NCBI GenBank assembly: GCA_947085405.1
Contig: CAMTWO010000027.1
Location: 1-64,000, forward strand
Source of the DNA: JASEGV01 sp947085405
GTDB taxonomy: Bacteria > Bacteroidota > Ignavibacteria > UBA10030 > BY39
Direction: 5' to 3'
DNA length: 64,000 nucleotides
Under the pieces are notes generated by a model, which did no database searches, was not told the DNA's origin, and saw only the letters and a list, made by a program, of their open reading frames with translations. Positions 54,980 through 63,477 of this stretch are shown here, piece by piece (position 1 is the stretch's first letter; each line of letters begins with the position of its first letter). Both the position numbers and the translations under genes were made by a program.

Positions 54980-55395
54980 TTTGGGGGAGCAGAATCTAAA
55001 TAAGATTGAAGAATTAAGGCAGCCGCCATTAAATCAATTTTCGATTTGTCCTGCCGTTGTTTTTTCTTTACTCCCATTTGGAGGAGAGTATCTTTAGCCG
55101 TTGAAGATGTGAACCGCTCATCGACTTCAAAAACCGGTAATTGTGTAGAACTTTTTAAAAGTTCAATAAATGCTTCGACTTCAAGTGCTTTTTGTCCCCG
55201 CTCGCCTTTTAAATTAAATGGTAAACCAACGACAATTGCCTCGACGCCTAAATCTTTGATTACTTTATTAATTTTATGCAGAGTTGTTAAATCGTTCGCA
55301 ATTGTTTCGAGAGGTCGTGCAATTATACCGAGCGGGTCGCTAACAGCCAAACCGATTCTTTTCGTTCCGAAATCTATTCCTAATAATCTACCCAT
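54976..55395 (-). CDS. ruvX: Holliday junction resolvase-like nuclease RuvX/YqgF
   Basis: The 139-residue RNase H-fold nuclease acts in pre-16S rRNA 5' processing and possibly recombination. GIDFGTKRIGLAVSDPLG lies at residues 5-22, VVGLPFNLKGERGQKA at about 57-72, VDERFTSSTAKDTL at about 95-108 and KIDLMAAALILQSYLD near the C-terminus. The acidic residues Asp7, Glu97 and Asp124 fit the catalytic set. It follows rel/spoT by 13 bases. Confidence 0.93.
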   Translation of the reverse strand: MGRLLGIDFGTKRIGLAVSDPLGIIARPLETIANDLTTLHKINKVIKDLGVEAIVVGLPFNLKGERGQKALEVEAFIELLKSSTQLPVFEVDERFTSSTAKDTLLQMGVKKKQRQDKSKIDLMAAALILQSYLDSAPPK

Positions 55396-55408
55396 TTAAT
55401 TTTCGAGA

Positions 55409-57601
55409 TTAGTTTTGAGAACTCAACCGCACAGCTTTCGTAACTCCCTTGATCTTCCGGATTTTTTCGATGAGACGGCTGAGTTGATCCAAATCTTTTA
55501 CGTTCACGATGAGTGTCCCATCGAACATTCCGTCGGTCGCTTGGAGATTTACAGAACGTATGTTTGTGTTTTGATATGTAGAAACTGTATGAGTTAAATC
55601 GTTCAGTAATCCGGGACGGTCTTCGCCTTCGATGGAAATCGCCGAGGCAAAATCTACCCCGCCGGTTTTGGGCCAAGCGACTTCAACTATCCGATCTTTT
55701 TCGGTTTTTATGAATGCTTTTAAGTTGATGCAATCTTTTTTATGAATTTTTATTCCTTCGCCGATAGTTACATAACCAACAATCGCATCTCCCGGTATCG
55801 GATTACAACATTTAGCAAAGTTGTGCAGATAATTATCGTTGCTGCCGAATAATTTTATTCCTGTCGCTAAACTCCGGGCACTATCTAAAAATTTATCAAA
55901 TACATTTTCAACATTCGGTTCTTTCGTTCCTACCGGCGCCGGATGTTTCAGCCGTTCAATGATTTCATGAGCAACCGTATCCGGGTTAATATCTAAAGTT
56001 GCAATGCCGAGATAAAAATCCTGAAGCGTTCGTGAGATGTTATAATCCTGCAGGTGTTTTTGTAGTTCGTCTTCGTTCAGATGAAGTTTATGTTTCTTAA
56101 TTCGCTTTTCCCAAACCTCTCTTCCTTCCTGCATCTGTTTTCTTTGCTCTTCTTTTATCCATTTGCGAATATGCGACTTAGCTTTATTGGTAACTACAAA
56201 CTGTTCCCAATCCCGGTTCGGCTTTTGATTTTTCGATGTGATAATCTCCACCTGATCACCACTCTGCAGTTTTGAATCGAGGGGAACGATCTTCCCGTTT
56301 ACTTTAGCGCCGATACAATGAAAGCCAACGCTCGAGTGAACGTCGAAAGCAAAATCAACAGGTGTAGCCCCTTTTGGCAGAATTTTTAAATCACCTTTCG
56401 GTGTAAATATATAGATTTCATCTTGGTAAAGATTGAGTTTGAAACTTTCGATGAATTGTTTCGGTGAAGATTCCTCAGTCGCTTGCTCGAATACTTCGCG
56501 CACCCAATTCACCCAATTATCCATCTCGTTATCTAAAACCGATTGACCTTCTTTATACTTCCAGTGTGCGGCAACACCCCGTTCAGCGATTTCGTGCATA
56601 GCCCGTGTCCGTATTTGAACTTCCACCATTTTTCCTTCAGGACCAATCACTGTAGTGTGAATTGATTGATAACCGTTTTTCTTCGGTAGAGAGATATAAT
56701 TTTTAAATCGTTCTGGAATTGGGATGTAAATTTCCGAAATAGTTCCATACACAGCAAAGCAATCGTTGTTGTTGGGAGTGTCGATGATTATGCGGACTGC
56801 AAAGAGATCGTATATTTCGTCGATAGGTTTTTCCTGCGCCTTCATTTTATTATTGATGCTGTAAATATGTTTTGGACGTCCTTCAATTTCAAAAACGAAG
56901 CCCTCTTCCTTGAGTTTTTTTTCGATTGGTGATATAAATTTTTTGATATATAATTCACGTTCGCGGCGTTTTGCCTTTAACGACCTTGTTATCTCTTCGT
57001 ATTCTTTTGAATTGAGATATTTAAAAGCGAGGTCTTCAAATTCCCATTTTATTTTAGCAAGTCCAAAACGGTTAGCAAAAGGTGCATAAATATCTAATGT
57101 TTCTTTAGCAATGCGTCCGCGCTTTTCAGCAGGTAAATACTCAAGCGTTCTCATATTATGCAAACGATCGGCAAATTTTATGAGCATCACTCGAATGTCG
57201 TTCACCATCGAAAGGAGCATTTTTCGAAAGCTTTCGGCTTGGGTTACCTCGTGGCTTTGAAAGATATCGGTAATTTTAGTTGCACCATCAACAATATCTG
57301 CAATTACATTCCCGAATTCCTGCCGGATATCTTTAACTTCGTAATCGGTATCTTCTGCAACATCGTGCAGCAACGCAGCGGCTACTGAAATATCATCGAG
57401 CGGAATTTCCTTTGCTACTATGAGAGCAACTTCGTATGGATGGTTAAAATATGGTTCTCCCGATGCGCGTAAATCCTGTTTGTGTGCAGTTAAGCTAAAA
57501 TCGAACGCATGCCGTATCAGTTCGTCATTGACTGTTCTAAGATTTTTGTGGCAAACTGCCAGCAAATCATCTAATTTTTTTTTATATATACCATCACGCA
57601 T
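55409..57601 (-). CDS. rel: bifunctional (p)ppGpp synthetase/hydrolase (Rel/SpoT)
   Basis: The 730-residue long RSH enzyme controls the stringent response. The HD hydrolase domain (about 30-190) has HPYEVALIV and LLHDVAEDTDYEV. The synthetase domain (about 235-350) has KPIDEIYDLFAVRIII and YQSIHTTVIGPEG, then HWKYKEG. TGS (about 390-450; YIFTPKGDLKILPKGATPVDFA), a zinc-finger region (FAKCCNPIPGD) and C-terminal ACT (EGEDRPGLLNDL) complete it. The first 89 codons are repeated at 58919-59185, upstream of a DUF4143 gene, so this copy's 5' end and promoter appear to have been renewed. Confidence 0.95.
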   Translation of the reverse strand: MRDGIYKKKLDDLLAVCHKNLRTVNDELIRHAFDFSLTAHKQDLRASGEPYFNHPYEVALIVAKEIPLDDISVAAALLHDVAEDTDYEVKDIRQEFGNVIADIVDGATKITDIFQSHEVTQAESFRKMLLSMVNDIRVMLIKFADRLHNMRTLEYLPAEKRGRIAKETLDIYAPFANRFGLAKIKWEFEDLAFKYLNSKEYEEITRSLKAKRRERELYIKKFISPIEKKLKEEGFVFEIEGRPKHIYSINNKMKAQEKPIDEIYDLFAVRIIIDTPNNNDCFAVYGTISEIYIPIPERFKNYISLPKKNGYQSIHTTVIGPEGKMVEVQIRTRAMHEIAERGVAAHWKYKEGQSVLDNEMDNWVNWVREVFEQATEESSPKQFIESFKLNLYQDEIYIFTPKGDLKILPKGATPVDFAFDVHSSVGFHCIGAKVNGKIVPLDSKLQSGDQVEIITSKNQKPNRDWEQFVVTNKAKSHIRKWIKEEQRKQMQEGREVWEKRIKKHKLHLNEDELQKHLQDYNISRTLQDFYLGIATLDINPDTVAHEIIERLKHPAPVGTKEPNVENVFDKFLDSARSLATGIKLFGSNDNYLHNFAKCCNPIPGDAIVGYVTIGEGIKIHKKDCINLKAFIKTEKDRIVEVAWPKTGGVDFASAISIEGEDRPGLLNDLTHTVSTYQNTNIRSVNLQATDGMFDGTLIVNVKDLDQLSRLIEKIRKIKGVTKAVRLSSQN

Positions 57602-57618
57602 TTATTAATCCTATTAAT

Positions 57619-57647
57619 AATATAAACGCACAGAAGGTCAATGTCAA
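57619..57647 (-). promoter_or_regulatory. predicted promoter of intact rel/spoT
   Basis: Minus strand TTGACA, 17 bases, TATATT, ending 17 bases before the ATG. This is the best consensus promoter seen in the window, and it lies in the DNA between the DUF4143 cargo gene and the restored rel/spoT. Confidence 0.6.
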
Positions 57648-57732
57648 ATTATTTGAAAAAAAACAAGTGTTCGATCGTACCAGCCCGAACGCTTTGCCTT
57701 TATAATTTTTTGTAACCCGCATTTCGCTGTTG

Positions 57733-58863
57733 TTATTCAATACCTAAGAAGGTTTCAAAGTTTTCCGGAGTAATCAGCCGGGTACTACTTGATGGATAAG
57801 CGTTTGTAAATGTTTTGGGGAATTTGGCTCTTGCTTTTATGTTCCACTTAAATTCGAATGCGGACAGTTGCCCGCTTGTCTCTTCAATATAATCAATCTC
57901 TTGTTGCATGGTCGTTCGCCAAAAATACCGCGAAGTATCATCGCCTTTGTAATGTAAGTATTTGATACGTTCGCTGATAAGATAATTCTCCCAAAGAGCA
58001 CCATTGTCAGAGCGCATGTTAGGTGTGTTAAAATTACCTAAAATGGCATTGCGTATTCCGTTATCAAAGAAATAGATTTTTTTCCCCTTCTTGATCTCGT
58101 TACGTACATTACCGCTGAATGCAGGAAGACGGAATACAACGAACGTTTTCTCAAGCAGATCGATATATTTTTCAACAGTCTCATTATCTGCACTCACAAT
58201 CTGGCCAATTTCATGATAACTAACTTCATTCCCAACTTGTAGCGCAAGTGCTTTTAGAATTTTTTCAAGCATCGCAGGTTTCTTTACGTATTCCAGAGTC
58301 AGTAAATCTTTGTAGAGGTAACTTCCGGCGAGTAATTTTAATAATTCCTTCTCTTCACCGGTTTTGGTTATTATCTCAGGATAACACCCAAAGATAAGGC
58401 GATGTTCTAGTAGTCGCTTTTCATCAATAAGTCCGTGGTGCTCGACCATCTCACCAAACGAGATTGGATATAGAAGGTATTCATATTTTCTGCCGGTAAG
58501 TGGCTCGTTCGTTTTGTTGGCTAATTCAAACGCCGATGAACCGGTTGCAACTACTTGCAAATCTTTTAGATTGTCAACGAATAGTTTTAGAGTAATCCCT
58601 ATGTTTGGAATGCGCTGAGCTTCATCTATGAAGACGATTTTATGTTTACCGGCAATAGATTTCAATTTCGTTGAGGTTGTATTGCTCAACATCTCTCTTA
58701 CATCTGCCTCATCTCCGTTGAGGAGCAGTGATGGCAATGACTGAGCACTGAGAACCGATTGAATCAGTGTGGTTTTACCTGATTGCCTTGGTCCAAGGAT
58801 AATAATAACTTTTCCTTTAAAAAGGCGATCTAAAATTTGTTTTTGCAATAGACGTTTTATCAT
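57733..58863 (-). CDS. AAA ATPase with DUF4143 domain
   Basis: Protein of about 376 residues: N-terminal AAA_14 ATPase with Walker A LGPRQSGKTTL (about 23-33) and Walker B HKIVFIDEAQRIPN (about 75-88), followed by a sensor-like VVATGSSAFELAN (about 104-116). The C-terminal DUF4143 shows VSYHEIGQIVSADNETVEKYIDLLE and AFEFKWN near the end, where DUF4143 proteins have a nuclease-like fold. Cellular role unknown; multi-copy in many genomes. The ATG at 58863 is preferred to one seven codons earlier. A stem TGCGGTT-AC-AACCGCA lies 5 bases upstream and may be an operator. Confidence 0.85.
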   Translation of the reverse strand: MIKRLLQKQILDRLFKGKVIIILGPRQSGKTTLIQSVLSAQSLPSLLLNGDEADVREMLSNTTSTKLKSIAGKHKIVFIDEAQRIPNIGITLKLFVDNLKDLQVVATGSSAFELANKTNEPLTGRKYEYLLYPISFGEMVEHHGLIDEKRLLEHRLIFGCYPEIITKTGEEKELLKLLAGSYLYKDLLTLEYVKKPAMLEKILKALALQVGNEVSYHEIGQIVSADNETVEKYIDLLEKTFVVFRLPAFSGNVRNEIKKGKKIYFFDNGIRNAILGNFNTPNMRSDNGALWENYLISERIKYLHYKGDDTSRYFWRTTMQQEIDYIEETSGQLSAFEFKWNIKARAKFPKTFTNAYPSSSTRLITPENFETFLGIE

Positions 58864-58918
58864 ATATTGCGGTTGTAACCGCACAACAATATAATATTAT
58901 GCGGTTTGAAACACAAAT

Positions 58919-59185
58919 AACCTCGTAATCGGTATCTTCTGCAACATCGTGCAGCAACGCAGCGGCTACTGAAATATCATCGAGCGGAATTTCCTTTGCT
59001 ACTATGAGGGCAACTTCGTATGGATGGTTAAAATATGGTTCTCCCGATGCGCGTAAATCCTGTTTGTGTGCAGTTAAGCTAAAATCGAAGGCATGACGTA
59101 TCAGTTCGTCATTGACTGTTCTAAGATTTTTATGGCAAACTGCCAGCAAATCATCTAATTTCTTTTTATATATACCATCACGCAT
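58919..59185 (-). pseudogene. truncated 5' copy of rel/spoT (first 89 codons)
   Basis: 267 bases match the start of rel/spoT (57335-57601), both beginning exactly at the ATG. Six base differences were counted by eye; all are silent, so the 89 residues are identical. After ...TDYEV the frame continues into unrelated cargo sequence. The HD domain is incomplete, so hydrolase activity is not expected. Its upstream flank next to upp looks like the native rel promoter. Confidence 0.93.
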
Positions 59186-59201
59186 AAATATTCTCTAATA
59201 G

Positions 59202-59230
59202 AATATAATGGCGTTAGGTAATAAAAACAA
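59202..59230 (-). promoter_or_regulatory. predicted original rel/spoT promoter, now before the truncated copy
   Basis: Minus strand TTGTTT, 17 bases, TATATT, between the upp stop and the truncated rel start. It would now drive the fragment and the DUF4143 gene. Confidence 0.4.
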
Positions 59231-59231
59231 A

Positions 59232-59876
59232 TTATTCGCCAGTCCCAAAAATTCTATCCCCGGCGTCGCCTAAACCGGGCAGGATATATCCCTTATGATT
59301 TAAACCACGATCTAATGCAGTTACAAATATTTTTACATCGGGATGCATGGAATGAATTGCTTTAACACCTTGAGGCGAGGCAACTAAACTCACAAAATAA
59401 ATATTTTTGGCACCCTTCTGTTTTAAAAATGTTACTGCAGCGGCGCCGCTTCCACCTGTAGCTAACATCGGGTCAAGAATTAAAATGAGGGAATCTTTCA
59501 GCTTCTTAGGAAATTTAAAATAATAATCTACCGGTTTTAAAGTTTCTTCATCGCGGTAAAGTCCAATATGCCCGACACGTGCATCCGGCAGATACTCCAC
59601 AAAACCACCTACCAAACCCAGACCGGCTCTGAGAATTGGGACTAAAATTACCCTATCAACAATTAAATGTCCTTTTGTTTTTTCCAAAGGCGTTTGGACT
59701 ATAATTTCTTTTGTTTGCAAATCTTTTGTAACTTCGTACGCCATCAGACCTGCAATATGTCTCAATATCGCACGGAATTGATAACTCGGAGTTTTCTTAT
59801 CGCGTAAAAGGGTTAAGTCGCGTCTGATTAATGGATGGTCGATAACTATTAAATTTTTAATTTTCTTTTTCGTCAT
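59232..59876 (-). CDS. upp: uracil phosphoribosyltransferase
   Basis: The 214-residue pyrimidine-salvage enzyme makes UMP from uracil and PRPP. It has VPILRAGLGLVGGFVEYLPDARVGHIG (about 77-103), the PRPP loop LILILDPMLATGGSGAAAV (about 129-147) and the uracil-binding GYILPGLGDAGDRIFGT at the C-terminus. Length is normal. Confidence 0.95.
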   Translation of the reverse strand: MTKKKIKNLIVIDHPLIRRDLTLLRDKKTPSYQFRAILRHIAGLMAYEVTKDLQTKEIIVQTPLEKTKGHLIVDRVILVPILRAGLGLVGGFVEYLPDARVGHIGLYRDEETLKPVDYYFKFPKKLKDSLILILDPMLATGGSGAAAVTFLKQKGAKNIYFVSLVASPQGVKAIHSMHPDVKIFVTALDRGLNHKGYILPGLGDAGDRIFGTGE

Positions 59877-59897
59877 TTCGTATCCAAATTTAATTTG

Positions 59898-61256
59898 TTA
59901 GAGTTTCTTTTTGATGCTATTAGCCGCAATAAGAATTGGATCCCACAACGGCGCGAAGGTGGGTGCATAGATTAAATCCAATTTTGATAATTCATCAACA
60001 GTTAATTTTTGTTGAATTGCAGCAGCGAGAGTATTTGCCCGCAGCGCAGCCCCGTCTTCGCCGAACAAATTAGCTCCTAATATTTTTCGCGATGTTTGAT
60101 CGACAATCAACTTTACTGATAACTTCTTATTTCCGGGCATAAACGGAATTCTTGAATTCGTTGTTACAAAATCAGTTGTAACCTTGTATCGCAGTGCTGT
60201 TGCTTCTTTTGAACTAATTCCAACTTTGGCAATTTCGAGAGAAAATAATTTCAATGCTGCCGAATATATCCCGCCTGCAAATTTTGATCGTTCCCCCGCT
60301 GCATTCTCGCCTGCGACCCAAGCCGACCGGCTCGCAACTGTTGCGAATGGAATGTAAGCCGGTTTGCCTGTTACAATATTTTTGACCTCGCAGCAATCGC
60401 CGGCAGAATAAATACGATCAATGCTCGTTTCCTGATAATTGTTTACTTTGATAGCGCCGTTTACACCTAAACGAATCCCGGCAGCTTTTGCTAAACCTGT
60501 GTTCGGCACTATCCCAATAGCCACTACTAAGAAATCGGCTTCAAATGTCCCGCGATTGGTTATTACAAACTCAATTTTTTCCGATTTCGATTTGATAAAG
60601 GCTTCGATTTTTGCATTCGGAATAAATTCGATTTCCTGCTTTTTGAGTTCTTTTAAAACTTCTTCACTTGTTTCAATTTCAAAATTATTTAAAGGTAAAT
60701 TATCGTTATGAAGAATTGTAACTTCCAAATTTCTTTTCCGAAGAGCTTCAGCCATTTCCAACCCGATGAAACCTCCACCTATTATTACGGCTTTTTTGGG
60801 ATTTTCAGTTTTTAAAAAATTCATTAATGCCAAAGTCTCTGCCCTGGATCTCACATAAAAAACGTTGCGGGCATTTTCTCCCTCGATATTTAATTTTTTA
60901 GGAACTGCACCGGTGGCAATAATCAACCTATCGTACTGAAATTCCTTTAAAGTATTCGCATTAAGGTCGCGAACAATAATTTTACGTTTATTAGGAATTA
61001 TTTTTTCAACACGATGAAAAATCTTTACAGTAATTTTTTTATCTGCTGCAAGTTTTTCAGGTGAAAATAAAACGAGTTTGCCCTCGTCTTCAATTTCGCC
61101 GCCGATTAGATAAGGTATTTCGCACACTCCGTATGAGACTGTCTCGCTTTGTTCGAACAGTATTACTTCAGCATGCGGATTTGTTCTTGCTGCTTTGGCA
61201 GCGGCGCTTGGACCGGCAGCTAAACCTCCGATGACTATGATTGTGCTGCGTTTCAT
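59898..61256 (-). CDS. FAD-dependent pyridine nucleotide-disulfide oxidoreductase (CoA-disulfide reductase-like)
   Basis: The 452-residue flavoprotein has the FAD dinucleotide fold IVIGGLAAGPSAAAKA (7-22) and a single redox cysteine, Cys45 in VSYGVCEIPYLIGG, where CoA-disulfide reductases and NADH oxidases have theirs. The NAD(P)H fold KAVIIGGGFIGLEMAEALRKR is at about 154-174, with IYSAGDCCEVKN (about 284-295) and a C-terminal dimerisation domain. It may reduce CoA-disulfide, persulfide or oxygen; the sequence does not decide. It overlaps der by 4 bases. Confidence 0.85.
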   Translation of the reverse strand: MKRSTIIVIGGLAAGPSAAAKAARTNPHAEVILFEQSETVSYGVCEIPYLIGGEIEDEGKLVLFSPEKLAADKKITVKIFHRVEKIIPNKRKIIVRDLNANTLKEFQYDRLIIATGAVPKKLNIEGENARNVFYVRSRAETLALMNFLKTENPKKAVIIGGGFIGLEMAEALRKRNLEVTILHNDNLPLNNFEIETSEEVLKELKKQEIEFIPNAKIEAFIKSKSEKIEFVITNRGTFEADFLVVAIGIVPNTGLAKAAGIRLGVNGAIKVNNYQETSIDRIYSAGDCCEVKNIVTGKPAYIPFATVASRSAWVAGENAAGERSKFAGGIYSAALKLFSLEIAKVGISSKEATALRYKVTTDFVTTNSRIPFMPGNKKLSVKLIVDQTSRKILGANLFGEDGAALRANTLAAAIQQKLTVDELSKLDLIYAPTFAPLWDPILIAANSIKKKL

Positions 61257-62560
61257 TTATTCTTAAAATTTAAAGTCAGCGGAACACCCTCAAATTTAAA
61301 GTGCTCACGAATTTTATTCTCTAAAAAGCGAATGTAGTTTTGGTGAACTAATTCCGGATGATTCGCGAAAAAAGAAAATACAGGGGGCTTTGTTTTTACC
61401 TGCATCACGTGCTTAATTTTTATTTCTTTGCCTGTTGGCGTTGAAGGTGGAGTCGATTTGATTATGTCGAGAAGAATATCATTTAATTTACTGGTGGGAA
61501 TTCTTTTTTGCAGTTCATCAAAAACACGTTTTGCAACTTCAATTGTTTTAAATACCCTCTGTTTAGTCTTTGCGGAAATAAAAATGATTGGTGCATAATC
61601 GTAAAGCCGCAGCATCAATTTCAATTTCTTTTCGAATGCGATAGCTGTGTATTGGTCTTTTTCAATCAAGTCCCATTTATTTACACAGATGATAATGCCT
61701 CGTTTTCGGTCGGCGATGCTTTCAACGATATGCAAATCTTGTTTATCTATTCCTTGCTCTGCATCGATAAGCAATAATGCGATGTTACACCTTTCGATGC
61801 TTCTGATAGTTCGCAGGGCACTATAAAATTCTATACTCTCTTTTATCTTACTCGGTCGCCGGAGTCCGGCAGTATCGATCAGCAATAATTCTTCGCCATA
61901 AATTTTTAAGATTGAATCTATCGGGTCGCGGGTAGTTCCGGGAATTGGTGTAACAATGTTTCGATTTTCGCCTAACAGTGAATTTACAAATGAGGATTTA
62001 CCTACATTCGGTTTACCCACTACAGCCAATTTTAAAATTTCATCTTTATCCGATTTTGCTTTTTTCGGAATATCAGCAGTAATAATGTCGAGTAAATCTC
62101 CGATTTTTCGTCCGGCAAGCGCCGAAACAGTAAACGGGTCGCCGAGCCCTAACTTGTGGAACTGGGCTGAATCCGTTTCGCGGATTTCATTATCCACTTT
62201 ATTTACAACCAATAATATTTTTTTATTTGATTTTCGAAGTATGTTTGCAATTTCGGAATCGAGCGGTGCTATTCCTTCCTTAACATCGCATAAGAAGAGA
62301 ACAAGGTCTGCCTGGTCGATTGCGATTTTGGCTTGTTCGCGCATCGCCTGTTCAATGATTCCTTCTGCTTTGGGAATGTACCCACCTGTGTCAATAAGAG
62401 TGAATTCTTTACCCGCCCAATCAGCTACTGTGTAATGGCGATCGCGTGTAACTCCCGGAGTTGGATCTACGATTGCCGACCGTTGCCCGATAATACGATT
62501 GAATAAGGTGGATTTTCCGACATTGGGTCTGCCGACAATTGCTACTATATAATCAGTCAT
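61253..62560 (-). CDS. der: ribosome-associated GTPase Der (EngA)
   Basis: The 435-residue protein has two tandem GTPase domains and a KH-like C-terminus and is needed for 50S subunit assembly. The first P-loop is GRPNVGKSTLFN (9-20) with DTGGY (57-61) and NKVD (about 119-122). The second is GKPNVGKSSFVN (about 182-193) with DTAGLRR and NKWDL. The C-terminal KH-like part includes PPVFSFFANHPELVHQNYIRFLEN. Length matches the family. Confidence 0.96.
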   Translation of the reverse strand: MTDYIVAIVGRPNVGKSTLFNRIIGQRSAIVDPTPGVTRDRHYTVADWAGKEFTLIDTGGYIPKAEGIIEQAMREQAKIAIDQADLVLFLCDVKEGIAPLDSEIANILRKSNKKILLVVNKVDNEIRETDSAQFHKLGLGDPFTVSALAGRKIGDLLDIITADIPKKAKSDKDEILKLAVVGKPNVGKSSFVNSLLGENRNIVTPIPGTTRDPIDSILKIYGEELLLIDTAGLRRPSKIKESIEFYSALRTIRSIERCNIALLLIDAEQGIDKQDLHIVESIADRKRGIIICVNKWDLIEKDQYTAIAFEKKLKLMLRLYDYAPIIFISAKTKQRVFKTIEVAKRVFDELQKRIPTSKLNDILLDIIKSTPPSTPTGKEIKIKHVMQVKTKPPVFSFFANHPELVHQNYIRFLENKIREHFKFEGVPLTLNFKNK

Positions 62561-62581
62561 AAGTTTGTTTTCGTAAGCGAA

Positions 62582-63001
62582 TCAAATCAATTTAGCATAC
62601 TTAGAAATTTGTGAAATTTGATGATTAAAATTTTCGAAACCAACAGATTTACTGATGTAAGCTGCGGCACCGTATGTTTTTGCGTAGGAAATATCCTCCT
62701 CACGATCCGAAGTACTTATAATTACAACAGGGATTTCTTTTAATTGATCATGTTCCTTAATGATTTTTAGAACTTCCCTGCCGTCGCGTTTAGGTAAATT
62801 TAAATCAAGAAGTATAAGATTAGGTGTAGGAATTTCAGCATTGTTGGAATATGAATCTTCTTTGAAAAGGAAATTCAAAGCATCCTGTCCATCGCGGGCA
62901 TAAAATAAATTAGCGTTGATTTGATTACGCTGCATTACATATTGCAAAATACGTAGATGAGCTAAGTTATCCTCCACGACTAATATTTTCAATTGTTCCA
63001 C
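62582..63001 (-). CDS. stand-alone response regulator receiver domain
   Basis: The 139-residue single receiver domain of the Rcp1-like kind has acidic pair Glu10/Asp11, phospho-acceptor Asp66 in LILLDLNLPKRDG, Thr/Ser in VVIISTSDREED (about 92-103) and Lys in AYISKSVGFENF. There is no output domain, so it probably relays phosphate from a hybrid kinase elsewhere. The start codon is GTG. It lies 21 bases upstream of der. Confidence 0.9.
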   Translation of the reverse strand: MEQLKILVVEDNLAHLRILQYVMQRNQINANLFYARDGQDALNFLFKEDSYSNNAEIPTPNLILLDLNLPKRDGREVLKIIKEHDQLKEIPVVIISTSDREEDISYAKTYGAAAYISKSVGFENFNHQISQISKYAKLI

Positions 63002-63115
63002 CTATTATTTTTATTTTATACGATTATGTTCAACCAGTCGGTTCTCGATATCTTCAGTGCTGCCAGTATAATATCTTTTAGAACTTATACTTTGTATGAT
63101 GTTTACAAAATACAT

Positions 63116-63270
63116 GTCGGGGCGGCGGGATTTGTCCCGTTCCGTTCATCAAATGAACGGAACGAGTGCCGTTTCGTCCGGGGGACTAAACGAGCATTCT
63201 CGTCTCTTGCATCGCAAGAGTCGGAAGATTCACGTCCCGCTCAAAGAGCGGGACGGAAAACCCGCGACCG
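63116..63270 (-). pseudogene. tRNA-Pro 3'-end relic B with hairpin string in the T loop
   Basis: GTCGGGGCGGCGGGATTT (63116-63133) and AACCCGCGACC (63259-63269) are the two sides of a tRNA 3' end (T arm plus acceptor) like that of the intact tRNA-Pro. They are separated by about 121 bases made of hairpins: a 12-bp stem with CAA loop (63138-63164), ACGAG-CATT-CTCGT (63190-63203), CTCTTGC-ATC-GCAAGAG (63204-63220) and CGTCCCGCTC-AAA-GAGCGGGACG (63233-63255). The insertion sits in the T loop. Confidence 0.8.
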
Positions 63271-63286
63271 CTTTATTTTATTTTCT

Positions 63287-63346
63287 GTCGGGGCGGGGGG
63301 ATTTTGCGCCCAAGGCGCATCAGCCTTCGGCTGAGAACCCGCGACC
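63287..63346 (-). pseudogene. tRNA-Pro 3'-end relic A with two hairpins in the T loop
   Basis: The tRNA 3' end repeats between 63287-63304 and 63335-63346. Between them lie exactly two abutting 15-base hairpins, TGCGCC-CAA-GGCGCA (63305-63319) and TCAGCC-TTC-GGCTGA (63320-63334). Removing them restores GGGGATTT-GAACCCGCGACC, a normal T arm. The flank CCGCTTTATTTTATTTTCTGTCGGGGCGG before it recurs next to the intact tRNA 78 bases on. Confidence 0.85.
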
Positions 63347-63364
63347 GCTTTATTTTATTTTCTG

Positions 63365-63439
63365 TCGGGGCGGCGAGATTTGAACTCGCGACCTCTTGGT
63401 CCCGAACCAAGCGCGCTAGCCGGGCTGCGCTACGCCCCG
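63365..63439 (-). tRNA. tRNA-Pro (anticodon CGG)
   Basis: The 75-base tRNA has acceptor CGGGGCG/CGCCCCG with discriminator A, D stem GCGC, anticodon arm CTTGG-TTCGGGA-CCAAG (anticodon CGG), and T arm GCGAG-TTCAAAT-CTCGC. CCA is not encoded. It is the only complete copy among several partial copies on both sides. Confidence 0.95.
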
Positions 63440-63477
63440 TTATAACAAAACTTTCTTTTCTTCTCTGAGTCGCCGGG

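Noticed and set aside
58817..59185. 122-residue frame as a small alarmone hydrolase
   Set aside because: Only the first 89 residues are Rel-like, the HD domain is incomplete and the tail is cargo sequence; it is a truncated copy.
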